Shown: positions 1-12,034, counted from the stretch's first letter. The stretch is DNA of 64,000 nucleotides from Chloroflexota bacterium (GCA_016861025.1 BOKO01000001.1:1-64000), one strand, 5' to 3'. Translations and numbers: made by a program. Notes: generated by a model not told the origin, from the sequence alone.

Positions 1-154
1 GGAGAGCGGCGCCGAGATGCCTCGACACCGCTCTATCGTCTACGCTCTGCTCTCGCCAGGCTTTGGGCTGCTTTTCCTGCTTCTCCCCCTCATCCCTACC
101 TGCGCCAAAATTCGGGATGACTCATGTGACATTTCTTTCTCGCCGACGGCTCGT
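1..154. other. gene-free left edge
   Basis: Short stretch downstream of the first oxidoreductase stop. It is pyrimidine-rich on the plus strand. I see no reading frame with family features, no RNA gene and no clear terminator hairpin. Confidence 0.4.
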
Positions 155-1153
155 CTACACCGTCACCCAGCGCTGCTCCTGCGCAGCCCGATACATCGCC
201 TCCATCACCGTGCTGCGCGCGGCGGCTTCGCGGGCAGTGACCAGATGTTCGGTCGAGCCGCCGGTGACGGCGTCGAGGAAGAGTTCGAAGGCGTGGGGCC
301 AGGCTTCGGGCAGGGCGGTCCACGGCGTGAGGCCGTCGGCGCCTTCGACGTGGCTGCTCTTGAAGTAGAGCTGTCCTTCACAGACATAGGCGTGTCCCTC
401 CGTGCCGCTCACCAGCGCCGTGACCGGGTTTTGTACATCGACCCAGCCCGCCGCCAGCGTGCCGACAACGCCGTTCTCGAAGACCAGCAGCCCTTCGCCA
501 AATTCGTCGGTGGCGCCGTAGTTGGCGACCGCGGTGTCCATCGTGGCGGTGACGCGCGCCACATCGCCCAGTAGCCACATCAGGATGTCGAGCGAGTGCG
601 TGCCCAGGTCGCCGAACGCACCGACGCCCGCCTGCACCGGGTCGGTCATCCACAGCCAGCCGGCGTCGAACCAGCGCCCCAGCGAGCCGCTGTGACAGTT
701 GGAGTGGCGCACGCGTGTGATCTTGCCAAAGTGACCGAGCCGAATCTGCTCGCGCAGAAACTGGTGCACCGGCTGCCCGCGCATGAAGTAGCCGGTCTGA
801 AAGATCACGCTGGCGGCTTCGATGGCATCCGCCATGCGCGCAGCGTCGTCGTGTCCCATCCCCAGCGGCTTTTCTACGAAAAGATGCTTGCCCGCTGCGG
901 CTGCCGCCATCACCAGCGGCTCGTGACGGTTGGTTTCGGAGCAGACGATCACAGCTTTGACCGCATCATCCTCCCAGAGTGCGGCGGGATCGCTGACCAC
1001 GGCGGCGCCCAACTCGGCGGCGCGCTGTTCGGCGCGATCACGGTCGTGATCCCACACGCTCTTGACGCGCACGTCGTTGCGCGCCAGGATGCGCTTGATA
1101 AAATTGGGGGTGTGAATGTGGGCGACGCCCGCAAAAGCAAGATCAAGCGCCAT
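155..1153 (-). CDS. Gfo/Idh/MocA family oxidoreductase
   Basis: Predicted NAD(P)-dependent sugar or inositol dehydrogenase, about 332 aa, cytoplasmic. The N-terminus (MALDLAFAGVAHIHTPNF) starts a Rossmann fold, and VEKPLGMG carries the family's EKP motif with the catalytic-region Lys. The C-terminal half is the alpha/beta dimerisation and substrate domain. I chose the ATG at 1153 because GAGGAGG lies 7 nt upstream and residues before it do not look like the family. It overlaps the stop of the upstream oxidoreductase gene by 11 bp, so the two are translationally coupled and probably act on the same or successive sugar intermediates. The N-terminal glycine motif is atypical (GVAHIH rather than GxGxxG). 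The substrate cannot be told from sequence. Confidence 0.88.
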   Translation of the reverse strand: MALDLAFAGVAHIHTPNFIKRILARNDVRVKSVWDHDRDRAEQRAAELGAAVVSDPAALWEDDAVKAVIVCSETNRHEPLVMAAAAAGKHLFVEKPLGMGHDDAARMADAIEAASVIFQTGYFMRGQPVHQFLREQIRLGHFGKITRVRHSNCHSGSLGRWFDAGWLWMTDPVQAGVGAFGDLGTHSLDILMWLLGDVARVTATMDTAVANYGATDEFGEGLLVFENGVVGTLAAGWVDVQNPVTALVSGTEGHAYVCEGQLYFKSSHVEGADGLTPWTALPEAWPHAFELFLDAVTGGSTEHLVTAREAAARSTVMEAMYRAAQEQRWVTV

Positions 1154-2225
1154 GAGCAGCCTCCTCTGAATTGAGTGAAACTTCGCGTCCGGCAGCCTGG
1201 CTGCGGTAGATGCCATCCAGGATCGTCATCACCTGTAACGACTGCTCCGGCGGCACCGGCGATGGGCGCCCCTCGTACACCGCCTCGGCGAAGGCCACAC
1301 ACTCGGCGGCGTGCGGCTCCATCACATCTTTGGTCAGCTTGAGCTGGCGGTTGTAGAGCTGGCGCGCCGTGTTGTTGGAGCTGTAGACCTCACACTTGGG
1401 CCAGTGGCTGCCGCCCTGCGTGCCATAGAGCCACATCTGCATGTCCTCGCCCTCGGTGTCGTGGTGCAGCAGCCAGCTTACTTCGAGGATCAGCGTGGCG
1501 CCGTTGGCGAAGCGCACAAACGCCGCCGCAAAATCCTCGACATCGAAGTCGCTGGGAATCGGGGCGTCGCGCCAGGTGGCCCAGGCGTCTTTCTGGTGCG
1601 CCAGCTCGGCGCGCGCCACGCCAGTCACGGCCACCGGCTGCGGATTGCCCATCAGCCACAGCGTCAGGTCGAGGATGTGCACGCCGATATCGATGCACGG
1701 CCCGCCGCCGCTCAGCTCCTGACGGATGAAGGTCGGCGTCGGGATCAGGCCATTGCGCCGTAGCATCCACGAACGAGCGTGGTAGATGTCGCCGAGTGCG
1801 CCGGCCTCGATCTCGCGCTTCATCGCCTGCGAATTGCCCTTGAAGCGGAAATGCTGTGCGGTCATCAACAGCTTGCCAGCGCGATTGCGCGCCTCGATCA
1901 TCTGACGAATCTCGGCGGGCGTTGGCGCCAGCGGTTTCTCACAGATGACGTGCTTGCCCGCCTCCAGCGCCGCCAGCACCAGCGGCGTATGCAGGCGATT
2001 GGGCGTGCAAATGTCGACGATGTCGATCGATGGGTCGGCGAAGATTTCGTCGGCGTCGGCGTAAAGACGTTCGACGCCAAACTTGCGCCCAAAATCCGCC
2101 AGCATGTCGATGTTGACATCCGCCGCCGCCACTAACTGAGTGTAGGGCGACGCCTCCCAGCCCGGCACATGCGTGCGCGCAATGCCGCCGGCGCCGATGA
2201 TGGCGACTTGCAAAGGTTTGCTCAT
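1143..2225 (-). CDS. Gfo/Idh/MocA family oxidoreductase
   Basis: Second sugar dehydrogenase of the pair, about 360 aa. The N-terminus VAIIGAGGIARTHVPG is a canonical NAD(P)-binding GxGGIA loop. ICEKPLAPT is the EKP motif, and GGPCIDIGVHILDLTLWLMG is the usual active-site helix with Asp and His. The start at ATG 2225 is preceded by a GGAG box; upstream in-frame residues are not family-like. It is first in a two-gene minus-strand operon and overlaps the next gene. A small inverted repeat (gctgga-N6-tccagc) at 2252-2269 lies just upstream and could be a regulator site. The substrate is unknown; uptake genes are not adjacent. Confidence 0.9.
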   Translation of the reverse strand: MSKPLQVAIIGAGGIARTHVPGWEASPYTQLVAAADVNIDMLADFGRKFGVERLYADADEIFADPSIDIVDICTPNRLHTPLVLAALEAGKHVICEKPLAPTPAEIRQMIEARNRAGKLLMTAQHFRFKGNSQAMKREIEAGALGDIYHARSWMLRRNGLIPTPTFIRQELSGGGPCIDIGVHILDLTLWLMGNPQPVAVTGVARAELAHQKDAWATWRDAPIPSDFDVEDFAAAFVRFANGATLILEVSWLLHHDTEGEDMQMWLYGTQGGSHWPKCEVYSSNNTARQLYNRQLKLTKDVMEPHAAECVAFAEAVYEGRPSPVPPEQSLQVMTILDGIYRSQAAGREVSLNSEEAAHGA

Positions 2226-2251
2226 GGTGTCTCCATTTAGAATGTTTGTGA

Positions 2252-2269
2252 GCTGGAGCGTTGTCCAGC
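2252..2269. promoter_or_regulatory. inverted repeat upstream of oxidoreductase operon
   Basis: A 6-bp inverted repeat with a 6-nt spacer sits 27 nt before the start of the minus-strand oxidoreductase pair. Position and symmetry fit an operator, but nothing identifies the regulator. Confidence 0.25.
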
Positions 2270-2333
2270 CAATGCAAAGCAAAAGATAACCGTTTCAGTA
2301 TGCAACACAAACGCTTCCGCTGCAAAGTCAGTG

Positions 2334-2339
2334 TATAAT
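2334..2339 (+). promoter_or_regulatory. candidate -10 box TATAAT
   Basis: A perfect TATAAT lies on the plus strand about 140 nt upstream of the MazG-like gene; no good -35 is seen at standard spacing. An 11-bp direct repeat (atccttacaga at 2338-2348 and 2354-2364) overlaps and follows it, which could bind a regulator of the pterin/flavin-like operon. Confidence 0.35.
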
Positions 2340-2477
2340 CCTTACAGAGTCTGATCCTTACAGACCATTCGCTGTCCGGATTGATAACAAGGGTTCAGCG
2401 AGATTTCCCTTTGTCTTTGTTGCAAAAATGGCGGTAGTTTCAAGGTGATCAGCGCCGCCGCAAACCAGGTTGAGGAA

Positions 2478-2861
2478 ATGATGGATGCAGAAATCACCGT
2501 AGCCGAATTGCGCCGCGCCGTCTACGAGTTTGTCGATGAGCGCGACTGGCATCGCTATCACACGCCCAAGAATCTGGCGATGAGCATCGCCATCGAAAGC
2601 GCCGAGTTGATGGAGCACTTCCAGTGGCTCAACATAGAGGAAAGCAAAGCAATTGTTCAGAACGAAGCAGCTCGCGCCGAGATTGCTGACGAACTGGCGG
2701 ATGTGTTGATCTACGCCTTCAGTTTCGCCAACAGCGCCAGCATCGATATCAGTGATGCGATCATTCGAAAGCTCAATCGTAATCAAACCCGCTTTCCCGT
2801 TGGGCAGGTTCGCGGTACACTCGGCGTAGCAAACCAATCGACCGAGGAGCAGCATGTGTGA
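2478..2861 (+). CDS. MazG-like nucleotide pyrophosphohydrolase
   Basis: About 127 aa all-alpha NTP pyrophosphatase. The metal-binding ExxE and ExxD motifs are visible in ESAELMEHFQW and EIADELADVLIYAFSFA, typical of the short MazG-like / dCTP-pyrophosphatase group. GTG 2445 is possible, but ATG 2478 or 2481 follows a GAGG box and matches the usual family start. Its stop overlaps the GTG start of the next gene (GTGA), so it is translationally coupled to the GTP cyclohydrolase II fusion. This context suggests it may hydrolyse a triphosphate or diphosphate intermediate of a GTP-derived pathway rather than act as general house-cleaning. That role is inference. Confidence 0.85.
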   Translation: MMDAEITVAELRRAVYEFVDERDWHRYHTPKNLAMSIAIESAELMEHFQWLNIEESKAIVQNEAARAEIADELADVLIYAFSFANSASIDISDAIIRKLNRNQTRFPVGQVRGTLGVANQSTEEQHV

Positions 2862-4258
2862 GTCAACCTTCATCGAGCATCACGCCGCCGCTGGTGCGAA
2901 CCGCCAGCGCGCGCATTCCCACCGTATACGGTGCGTTTTTCCTGCATCACTATAATGACGCCCGCGACGCCAAGGAACACCTGGCGCTGGTTATGGGCGA
3001 CGTTCGTGGGCGCAGCGATGCACTTGTGCGCGTTCACTCTGAATGCATGACCGGCGACACCTTCGGCTCACTGCGCTGCGACTGTGGCGAACAACTTCAC
3101 ATGGCGATGCAGCGGATTGCGAGCGCTGCTCAGGGCGTGATCATCTATCTGCGGCAGGAGGGACGGGGCATCGGACTGGCGCAAAAGCTGCGCGCTTACA
3201 ATTTGCAGGATGAAGGCTACGACACTGTCGACGCCAACCTTATGCTCGGCCATCAAGCCGACGAGCGCGAGTACTGGGCCGCCGCCGACATCTTGCGCGA
3301 CCTGGGTGTGGAGAGTATCCAGCTGCTGACCAACAACCCGGCGAAGATCGAGCAACTGCGTGGCTACGGCATTCAGATCAACGGTCGAGTGCCTCTCCAG
3401 CCGAGCATGCACGCCGACAACGCCGCGTATTTGCAGACGAAAGTCGCGCGTATGCGTCATCTGCTGCAACTGCCGCCAGCGCCGCCCACACTGGCCGGCG
3501 CGGCGCTGACGCCCGATCTGACAGCGCGCATCAGCCAGTTGCAGGAGCGGTCGCTGCATCATTTTGCACGCACGCATAGCCCCCATGTCACCATTTCCTA
3601 TGCACAGTCACTCGACGGCAGCCTCTCGGTGGAGCCAGGCGCGCCGTTGGCGCTGAGCGGCGCCACGTCGATGACTATGACCCATGCCCTGCGTGCGGCG
3701 CACGATGCGATTCTGGTCGGCGTGGGCACAGTGCTTGCCGACAACCCACGGCTCACCGTGCGACTGGTGGCGGGCGCCAATCCACAGCCGGTGGTGCTCG
3801 ACAGTGCGTTGCGCACGCCGCTCGACGCTGCGCTGCTCAACCATCCGCGCGGGCTATGGATTCTGACGACCGAACGCAGCAGCAGCGACGCACGCCATGC
3901 TCTGGCTGCGCGTGGCGCCGAAATTGTGGTGTTGCCACCCGACGAATCCGGACGCGTAAGCCTGTCCGCCGCGTTGGCCGCACTGTATGCGCGCGGGGTG
4001 CGATCTGTAATGGTCGAGGGCGGCGCCCACGTGCTGGAGAGCTTCGTCGCCAGCCACCTGGCGCACTACGCCGTGATCACGTTGGCGCCGCGGCTGGTTG
4101 GCGGTCTGCACGCCTACCATGCCGGGAGCAACGGAGCATTGCCACGGCTGGCGCAGGTCGCCTACACGCCAGCGGGCGAAGACCTGATCGTCTGGGGTGA
4201 GCCGGTTTGGGGACAGCCCGCCGTCGATACGCCTGCGCTTACACCGGAGCCGATATGA
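2858..4258 (+). CDS. GTP cyclohydrolase II / RibD-type reductase fusion
   Basis: 466-aa bifunctional enzyme. Residues about 18-205 are GTP cyclohydrolase II: HSECMTGD...SLRCDCG gives the three zinc cysteines (Cys63, 74, 76), RQEGRGIGL is the catalytic Arg region, and TNNPAKIE is the conserved C-terminal motif. Residues about 240-450 are the dihydrofolate-reductase-like pyrimidine reductase of RibD (SYAQSLDGSLS, AILVGVGTVLADNPRLTVR, MVEGGAHVLESF). The deaminase domain normally preceding this reductase is absent. GTG start overlaps the previous stop by 4 bp; its own stop overlaps the next start (ATGA). The fusion would join GTP ring opening to reduction of the product, the order known in fungi and archaea. 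Riboflavin or a different GTP-derived cofactor are both possible. Confidence 0.92.
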   Translation: MSQPSSSITPPLVRTASARIPTVYGAFFLHHYNDARDAKEHLALVMGDVRGRSDALVRVHSECMTGDTFGSLRCDCGEQLHMAMQRIASAAQGVIIYLRQEGRGIGLAQKLRAYNLQDEGYDTVDANLMLGHQADEREYWAAADILRDLGVESIQLLTNNPAKIEQLRGYGIQINGRVPLQPSMHADNAAYLQTKVARMRHLLQLPPAPPTLAGAALTPDLTARISQLQERSLHHFARTHSPHVTISYAQSLDGSLSVEPGAPLALSGATSMTMTHALRAAHDAILVGVGTVLADNPRLTVRLVAGANPQPVVLDSALRTPLDAALLNHPRGLWILTTERSSSDARHALAARGAEIVVLPPDESGRVSLSAALAALYARGVRSVMVEGGAHVLESFVASHLAHYAVITLAPRLVGGLHAYHAGSNGALPRLAQVAYTPAGEDLIVWGEPVWGQPAVDTPALTPEPI

Positions 4259-5250
4259 ACCGCACCAGCGTGCTCTTCACCGCACCGGGCGAGGTGACCG
4301 TCGTCCACGAGGCGATTCCACGGCCGGCGTCGGGCGAGGTGTTGGTGCAGACACTCATATCGGCGATCAGCGCCGGCACTGAGCTGCTCTTTTTGCGCGG
4401 AGAGGTTCCCACCAGCATGAGCGTGGACAGCGCCATCGCTGCGCTCGACGGCGCTGTGCGCTATCCGCTGCGCTACGGCTACGCCTGCGTTGGGCGCGTG
4501 GTCGAGATTGGCGCTGGAGTCGACGCCGCCTGGATCGGGCGCATGGTCTTTGCTTTTCATCCACACACCAGCCACTTCACTGCACACACCGCACAGGTGA
4601 TCCCGGCGCCCGACGACATCGATCCGGCGCAGGCGGCGCTGTTGCCAAATATGGAAACTGCCGTCAACCTGGTGATGGATGGCGAGCCGATCATCGGTGA
4701 GCGCGTGGCAGTAATCGGGTTGGGGGTGGTCGGCCTGCTCACGACGGCGCTGCTGGCGCGATTTCCGTTGGCGCGCCTGCTCGCCGTCGATCCGTTGTCA
4801 CAACGACGCTCTCTGGCGTTGACGTTGGGCGCTCACGCCGTTGCGTCGCCGGACGAACGCGGCGAGCATAGCGTCTTCGACCTGACCTACGAGGTGAGCG
4901 GCGCCCCAGATGCGCTTAACACGGCGCTTGCGCTCACCGGCTATGCGGGCCGCGTTGTGATCGGCTCGTGGTACGGCGTCAAGCGGGCGACGCTCGATCT
5001 GGGCGGCGCGTTCCACCGCAGTCGCATTCGCGTGCTCGCCAGCCAGGTGAGCACGATCGACCCGCGCTGGCTTGGCCGTTGGGACAAAGCGCGGCGTCTC
5101 GATGTGGCGTGGGAGATGCTGCGTTGTATTGACGTATCTCGGCTAGTCACCCATCGACTGTCGGTTGAACAGGCGCCCGAAGCATACCGTCTGCTTGCCG
5201 AAGCGCCAGCGAACGCGCTGCAAGTCCTCTTTGATTACGAAACTCGATAA
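4255..5250 (+). CDS. zinc-binding-dehydrogenase-like oxidoreductase (MDR family)
   Basis: About 331 aa medium-chain dehydrogenase/reductase. An N-terminal GroES-like fold is followed by a Rossmann domain with VIGLGVVGLLTTALLA. The Cys that binds catalytic zinc is replaced (SAISAGTELL), as in the BchC-like zinc-less branch, so it probably reduces or oxidises a bulky substrate without zinc. ATG 4255 overlaps the previous stop (ATGA) and has a GGAG box. It sits between the GCHII/reductase fusion and the PTPS-like gene, so the substrate may be a pterin- or pyrimidine-type intermediate; that is inference. Confidence 0.85.
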   Translation: MNRTSVLFTAPGEVTVVHEAIPRPASGEVLVQTLISAISAGTELLFLRGEVPTSMSVDSAIAALDGAVRYPLRYGYACVGRVVEIGAGVDAAWIGRMVFAFHPHTSHFTAHTAQVIPAPDDIDPAQAALLPNMETAVNLVMDGEPIIGERVAVIGLGVVGLLTTALLARFPLARLLAVDPLSQRRSLALTLGAHAVASPDERGEHSVFDLTYEVSGAPDALNTALALTGYAGRVVIGSWYGVKRATLDLGGAFHRSRIRVLASQVSTIDPRWLGRWDKARRLDVAWEMLRCIDVSRLVTHRLSVEQAPEAYRLLAEAPANALQVLFDYETR

Positions 5251-5267
5251 CCTGAAGGAGAATCAAG

Positions 5268-5645
5268 ATGTATACTCTGGCTGTTCAGCGCGACTTTGTC
5301 GCCCAGCATTTCCTGGTCGGCGGCGACTGGGGCGCAGAGAACTTTTGGCACTCGCACCACTACCGCCTGGAGCTGATCCTTGAAGGCGCCACGCTCGACG
5401 AACACGGCTATCTGGTCGATATTGTCAACGTTGAGCAGCAGTTGGAAGCCATTGTCGCGCACTACAAGGACAAGACGCTCAACGATCTGCCCGAATTTGC
5501 GGGTCTCAATCCGAGCATCGAGCACTTCACGCGCATCGTCTGCCTGAAACTCAATGACGGCATCCCTGCGCCCAACATCCAGGCGCTGACGGTCAAAATC
5601 TGGGAAAATCAGATCGCATGGGCTGCGTATCGACATGAGCGATAG
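5268..5645 (+). CDS. 6-pyruvoyl-tetrahydropterin synthase / QueD-like protein
   Basis: 125-aa T-fold enzyme. The zinc ligands are visible: His14 (FVAQHF) and the His28-x-His30 pair (WHSHHYRLEL); the C-terminal WENQIAWAAY matches the substrate-anchoring Glu region. The catalytic Cys, four residues before the HxH pair in PTPS-I and QueD, is Glu24 here, as in the PTPS-III type that cleaves the dihydroneopterin side chain. An AAGGAG box precedes the ATG. It is 17 nt after the dehydrogenase, last of the coupled four-gene operon. The exact product (6-carboxy, 6-pyruvoyl, 6-hydroxymethyl pterin or another) is not decided by sequence. Confidence 0.88.
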   Translation: MYTLAVQRDFVAQHFLVGGDWGAENFWHSHHYRLELILEGATLDEHGYLVDIVNVEQQLEAIVAHYKDKTLNDLPEFAGLNPSIEHFTRIVCLKLNDGIPAPNIQALTVKIWENQIAWAAYRHER

Positions 5646-5687
5646 CGCATTTCAATAGAAAATCCTTCAACAGAGACTTGAATCGCT

Positions 5688-6746
5688 ATGCCGACAGAAA
5701 GTATGACACCTAAGGAGCGCTGGCTCGCCGTCCTTCAACGCAAAACGCCCGATCGTACACCCATGGATTACTGGGGCACAGAAGAGGCGATGGACAAATT
5801 GATGCAGCATCTCGGCTGCGCCGATGAATGGGAGGTGTTCCACAAGCTGCACATCGACCGTGTCGTGTCGGTTGGGCCGGAGTATGTTGGACCGCCGGTC
5901 GACGACGCGCATGATATGTTCGGCTGCGGTTTTCGCAAGGTGGCGTACGATGGCGGCGTCTACAAAGAGTGCGTCTTTCACCCTCTAGCCGCCTATGAGA
6001 CGATTGAAGAACTTGAGGCCGCCTACACCTGGCCCAGCGCCGACTGGTTCGACTTTTCAGTGATCCCTGATCAGATCGTTGGTAAAGAGGAATATCCGAT
6101 TCGGGGCGGCGGCTCGGAGCCATTTCTGATCTACGCCAATCTGCGGGGTCTTGAACAGGCGTACATGGATCTGCTCATTCACACCGAATTTGCGCTTTAC
6201 TGTTTGGACAAGCTCTTCGACCTTGCCTACGAAATGTCATTGCGCATCTATGAGCAGATTCCGGGCAAAGTGACGCTCTCCTATATCGCTGAAGATTTCG
6301 GTTCGCAGCAGAGTCTGCTTTTTTCGCCCCAAACCATCCGCGAGGTGTTTGTCCCGCGCATGAAACGCATGATCGACCTGGCGCACAGTGCGGGTGCGTA
6401 TGTTTTCCATCACAGCGACGGCGCGATTCGCCCGATCTTGCCCGACATGATCGCCGCTGGCATCGACATTCTCAACCCGATCCAGTGGCGCTGCCGCGGC
6501 ATGGATCGCGCAGAACTCAAACGTGACTTTGGCGCACAGGTGATCTTTCATGGCGGCATGGACAACCAGCACACGCTGGCGTTTGGCTCCGTCGATGACG
6601 TGCGCGAGGAAGTCGCTTACAACCTGGAGGTGCTCGGTGCAGGCGGCGGCTATATCCTGGCGCCCTGTCACAACATTCAGGCAATCAGCCCGCCGGAGAA
6701 TATCGTGGCGATGTATGAAACCGGCTATGCGCTAGGTTGGCGCTGA
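5688..6746 (+). CDS. uroporphyrinogen decarboxylase-like (UroD/MtbA superfamily) protein
   Basis: 352 aa (or 347 from ATG 5703, which starts at the usual MTPKERW). TIM-barrel protein of the uroporphyrinogen decarboxylase / cobalamin methyltransferase superfamily. The body has HHSDGAIRPILPDMIAAG, FHGGMDNQ and GGYILAPCHNIQAISPPENI, the His, Gly and Cys/His motifs of the methyltransferase-like branch, where they can bind zinc. True HemE N-terminal residues are not apparent. It lies 42 nt after the PTPS-like gene on the same strand, so it may be co-transcribed. The substrate is unknown; many such genes serve in demethylation or catabolism. Confidence 0.85.
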   Translation: MPTESMTPKERWLAVLQRKTPDRTPMDYWGTEEAMDKLMQHLGCADEWEVFHKLHIDRVVSVGPEYVGPPVDDAHDMFGCGFRKVAYDGGVYKECVFHPLAAYETIEELEAAYTWPSADWFDFSVIPDQIVGKEEYPIRGGGSEPFLIYANLRGLEQAYMDLLIHTEFALYCLDKLFDLAYEMSLRIYEQIPGKVTLSYIAEDFGSQQSLLFSPQTIREVFVPRMKRMIDLAHSAGAYVFHHSDGAIRPILPDMIAAGIDILNPIQWRCRGMDRAELKRDFGAQVIFHGGMDNQHTLAFGSVDDVREEVAYNLEVLGAGGGYILAPCHNIQAISPPENIVAMYETGYALGWR

Positions 6747-6827
6747 CATCGCACCCTGAAAAACACGAAGCACTCGGTGCGCCTTAAATCTATGGCTGAT
6801 TCCTAACTCGTGGTAAACTCCTTTGTC

Positions 6828-9400
<2,573 letters not shown>

Positions 9401-9404
<4 letters not shown>

Positions 9405-11986
9405 AGCACCACTATCGAGAAATAGCCTGGCTGATCTTTCTCTTTTTTCTGGCGTGGCTGCCGCGCGCGCTGGCGCTCGACGCCTACGTTTCTCCCGATG
9501 AGCGCAAATGGCTGGCGCGCTCAGCCAACTTCGCCTACGCGCTCTCACACGCCGACTTTGCCCAGACCTTCCAGCGTGAACACCCCGGCGTAACGGTGAT
9601 GTGGGCAGGGATGCTTGGCTTGCTAAGCGTCTATCCTGATTATCCACAGGAAGCGCCGGGTTACTTCACGTGGGAGCGTGAAAATTTCGAGGCATGGATC
9701 GAGGCAAACACCGAACACACCCCGCTTGAGTTGCTGGCGGCGGGTCGCTGGTGGATTGCTTTGGGCGTGACGCTGCTGTTGTGGTTGAGCATCTTTCCGT
9801 TGCGCCGTCTGATCGGCAGAAACGCGGCTTATCTGGCATTTCTGTTTCTGGCGGTTGACCCATTTGGCGTGGCGCTTTCACGACAACTGCATCCCGATGG
9901 CTTCGTCGCCAGCTTCGTTTTTCTATCTCTGATGTTCTTTCTGGCCTGGCTTTACGCCGGTCGACACTGGCGTGATGTGGTTATCGCCGGCGTGTTGATG
10001 GGGCTGGCATGGTTGACCAAGACGCCGGCTGCGCTGCTTGCGCCGGTGGGAGGGATATTAGTTGCGGCGCAGTGTGTGCGCATCTGGCGCACGCGCTGGC
10101 AACTCGCCCCATCCGATCCTTATGCAGACGCGCCAGATGGCGACGCTGTGCGCACCCTTGAGCGTCAGGCGCGCGCCAAAGCCATGATCGTGCGTCTGTG
10201 CACCGGCTATATATGGTGGGGAATTGTAGCTGTGGCTGTCTTTGTTCTCCTCTGGCCGGCGATGTGGAGCGATCCGGTTGGTTCGCTGTTGCGCATGGCG
10301 ACGGAGATGGAGGCGTATGTCGAAGGTCACGTCAACCCCAACTTCTTCCTGGGCGCACCGACCGACAATCCGGGGCCGCTTTTCTATCCGATTGCACTCT
10401 TTTTTCGTATTACGCCGGCGGTGACGATCGGTCTGGCGGCGGCGCTTGTTTTTTATGTGCGTCGCAACTGGATTTTCGCCGAAGCGCGCACGCGTCGCAC
10501 CGTGCGCGCCTTGACCTTTTTTGTGATCGTCTTTATCGTGGTCATGACCGCGCCCGCCAAGAAGTTTGATCGCTATATCCTGCCCGTCTTTCTGGCGCTC
10601 GATGTGATCGCCGCCGTGGGTTGGATGGCGTTGGTGCAGACGCCGTGGCGGATCGACGCTTCCCATTGGCAGCGGCGACTGCGCGCAATCTCACCCACAG
10701 TCGTATTGCTGAGCATTGTTTTCGTCTTGCACGGTGTTTTTACGGGGTTGACCTATCCCTACTATCTTACCTACTTCAACCCACTGGCAGGGGGCAGCCG
10801 CACAGCGCCCAATGTGCTTTTTGTGGGGTGGGGCGAGGGTCTTGACGAGGCTGCGCGCTGGCTCAATGCGCAGCCGGACAGCGAGAATTTTCGCATAGCC
10901 GCGTGGTATGCTGACGGGCCGTTCTCCTATTTTTCTGACGGCGTGGCTGTGCCGATGGGTTACAGTTCACCGCTTTCGTGGCTCGACACCGATTACGCCG
11001 TCACCTATGTCAACCAGTGGCAGCGCCAGCTTCCCTCGCCCGAAGCGGTGGCATGGTTCGAGTCGCAAACGCCCGCGCACGAGGTGCACAAAGATGGCTT
11101 GACCCTGGCGCGCGTCTACGATCTGCGCCAGACGCTGCTGCCGCCCTTCATCGATCTCAACACTGCGCCCGCAGCGGATTTTGGCGGCGCGATCCGGCTG
11201 GTCGGCGTCGATGGCAATTTTGCGCGGATGGCGCCTGGCGAGCAGCAGCTCGTCACCTTCTACTTGCAGGCGCTGGCGCCGATGGAGACTAACTACAACG
11301 TGCTGGTGCGGCTGGTCGGACAGGATGGCGGCGAACTCTGGCGCAGCGAGGGCTGGCCCTGGGGCGCGCCGACCGCGGAGTGGCCTGTGCGCGAGGTGCG
11401 CCCCGACGGTCACACGTTGACGATCACGCCTGACGCTCCGCCAGGTCTCTACCAGCTTGTGCTCTCGTTCTATGACCCGGCGACTTTCGAGCCGCTGCCC
11501 GCCGTCGACGCGCGCAGCGGCGAAGCGATTCCAGCCGGCGAACGCAAGGTGGCGCTCGTGCAGGTTGGCGAACCGGCGACAATAGCAGCGATTGATCCGC
11601 CGTTTCGTTTTGGTGACCTGGCGCACCTGGCGGGCGCCGCCGTCGAAACCAGCGACGCCACCCCTGCTGCGCTGACCGTTCGCCTGCAGTGGGATGTGCT
11701 GACCACGCCCACGATCGACTACACAACTTTCGTGCACGTAGTCAACAGCGCCGGCGAGCTTGTCGCGCAGCAGGATCAGCCGCCGCTGGCCGGCTTTGCG
11801 CCGACGCACACCTGGCAGCCCGGTCAGCGCATCATCGATGCTATCACCCTGTCGCTGCCCACCGACCTGCCGCCGGATCAGTACACCGTGCGCCTCGGGC
11901 TGTACGCCGGCGAACCCCGTCTGCCGGTCAGCCAGGGCGACGCGGCGGTTGGGGATTTCGCCGTGGTTGGAGGCTTTGATCGATGA
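9401..11986 (+). CDS. GT-C glycosyltransferase, PMT-like, with C-terminal beta domain
   Basis: 861 aa. The first hydrophobic segment (IAWLIFLFFLAWLPRALAL) is followed by YVSPDERKWLARSANF, the Asp-Glu of the donor-binding loop. Further helices run to about residue 460. The C-terminal 400 residues are hydrophilic and hold two beta-sandwich-like segments (IRLVGVDGN...LVTFYLQALAPMETNYNVLVRLV and FGDLAHLAG...LTVRLQWDVLTTPTIDYTTFVHVV) resembling each other and the domains of the neighbouring enzymes. It overlaps the preceding gene by 4 bp; probably a paired activity in surface glycan or protein glycosylation. The acceptor is unknown. Confidence 0.85.
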
Positions 11987-12006
11987 CAATGGCACACCAA
12001 AGCCAA

Positions 12007-12034
12007 TTGATTGAATCTACTTATCCGGTATAAT
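12007..12034 (+). promoter_or_regulatory. sigma-70-type promoter of hicAB
   Basis: TTGATT (12007-12012) and TATAAT (12029-12034) are 16 nt apart. Transcription would start near 12041, leaving about 40 nt before the hicA ATG at 12080. This argues against using the upstream in-frame start at 12011. Confidence 0.6.

Noticed and set aside
4207..4254. upstream start for the MDR dehydrogenase
   Set aside because: The ATG at 4255 has a GGAG box, ATGA overlap with the previous stop and begins the conserved fold.
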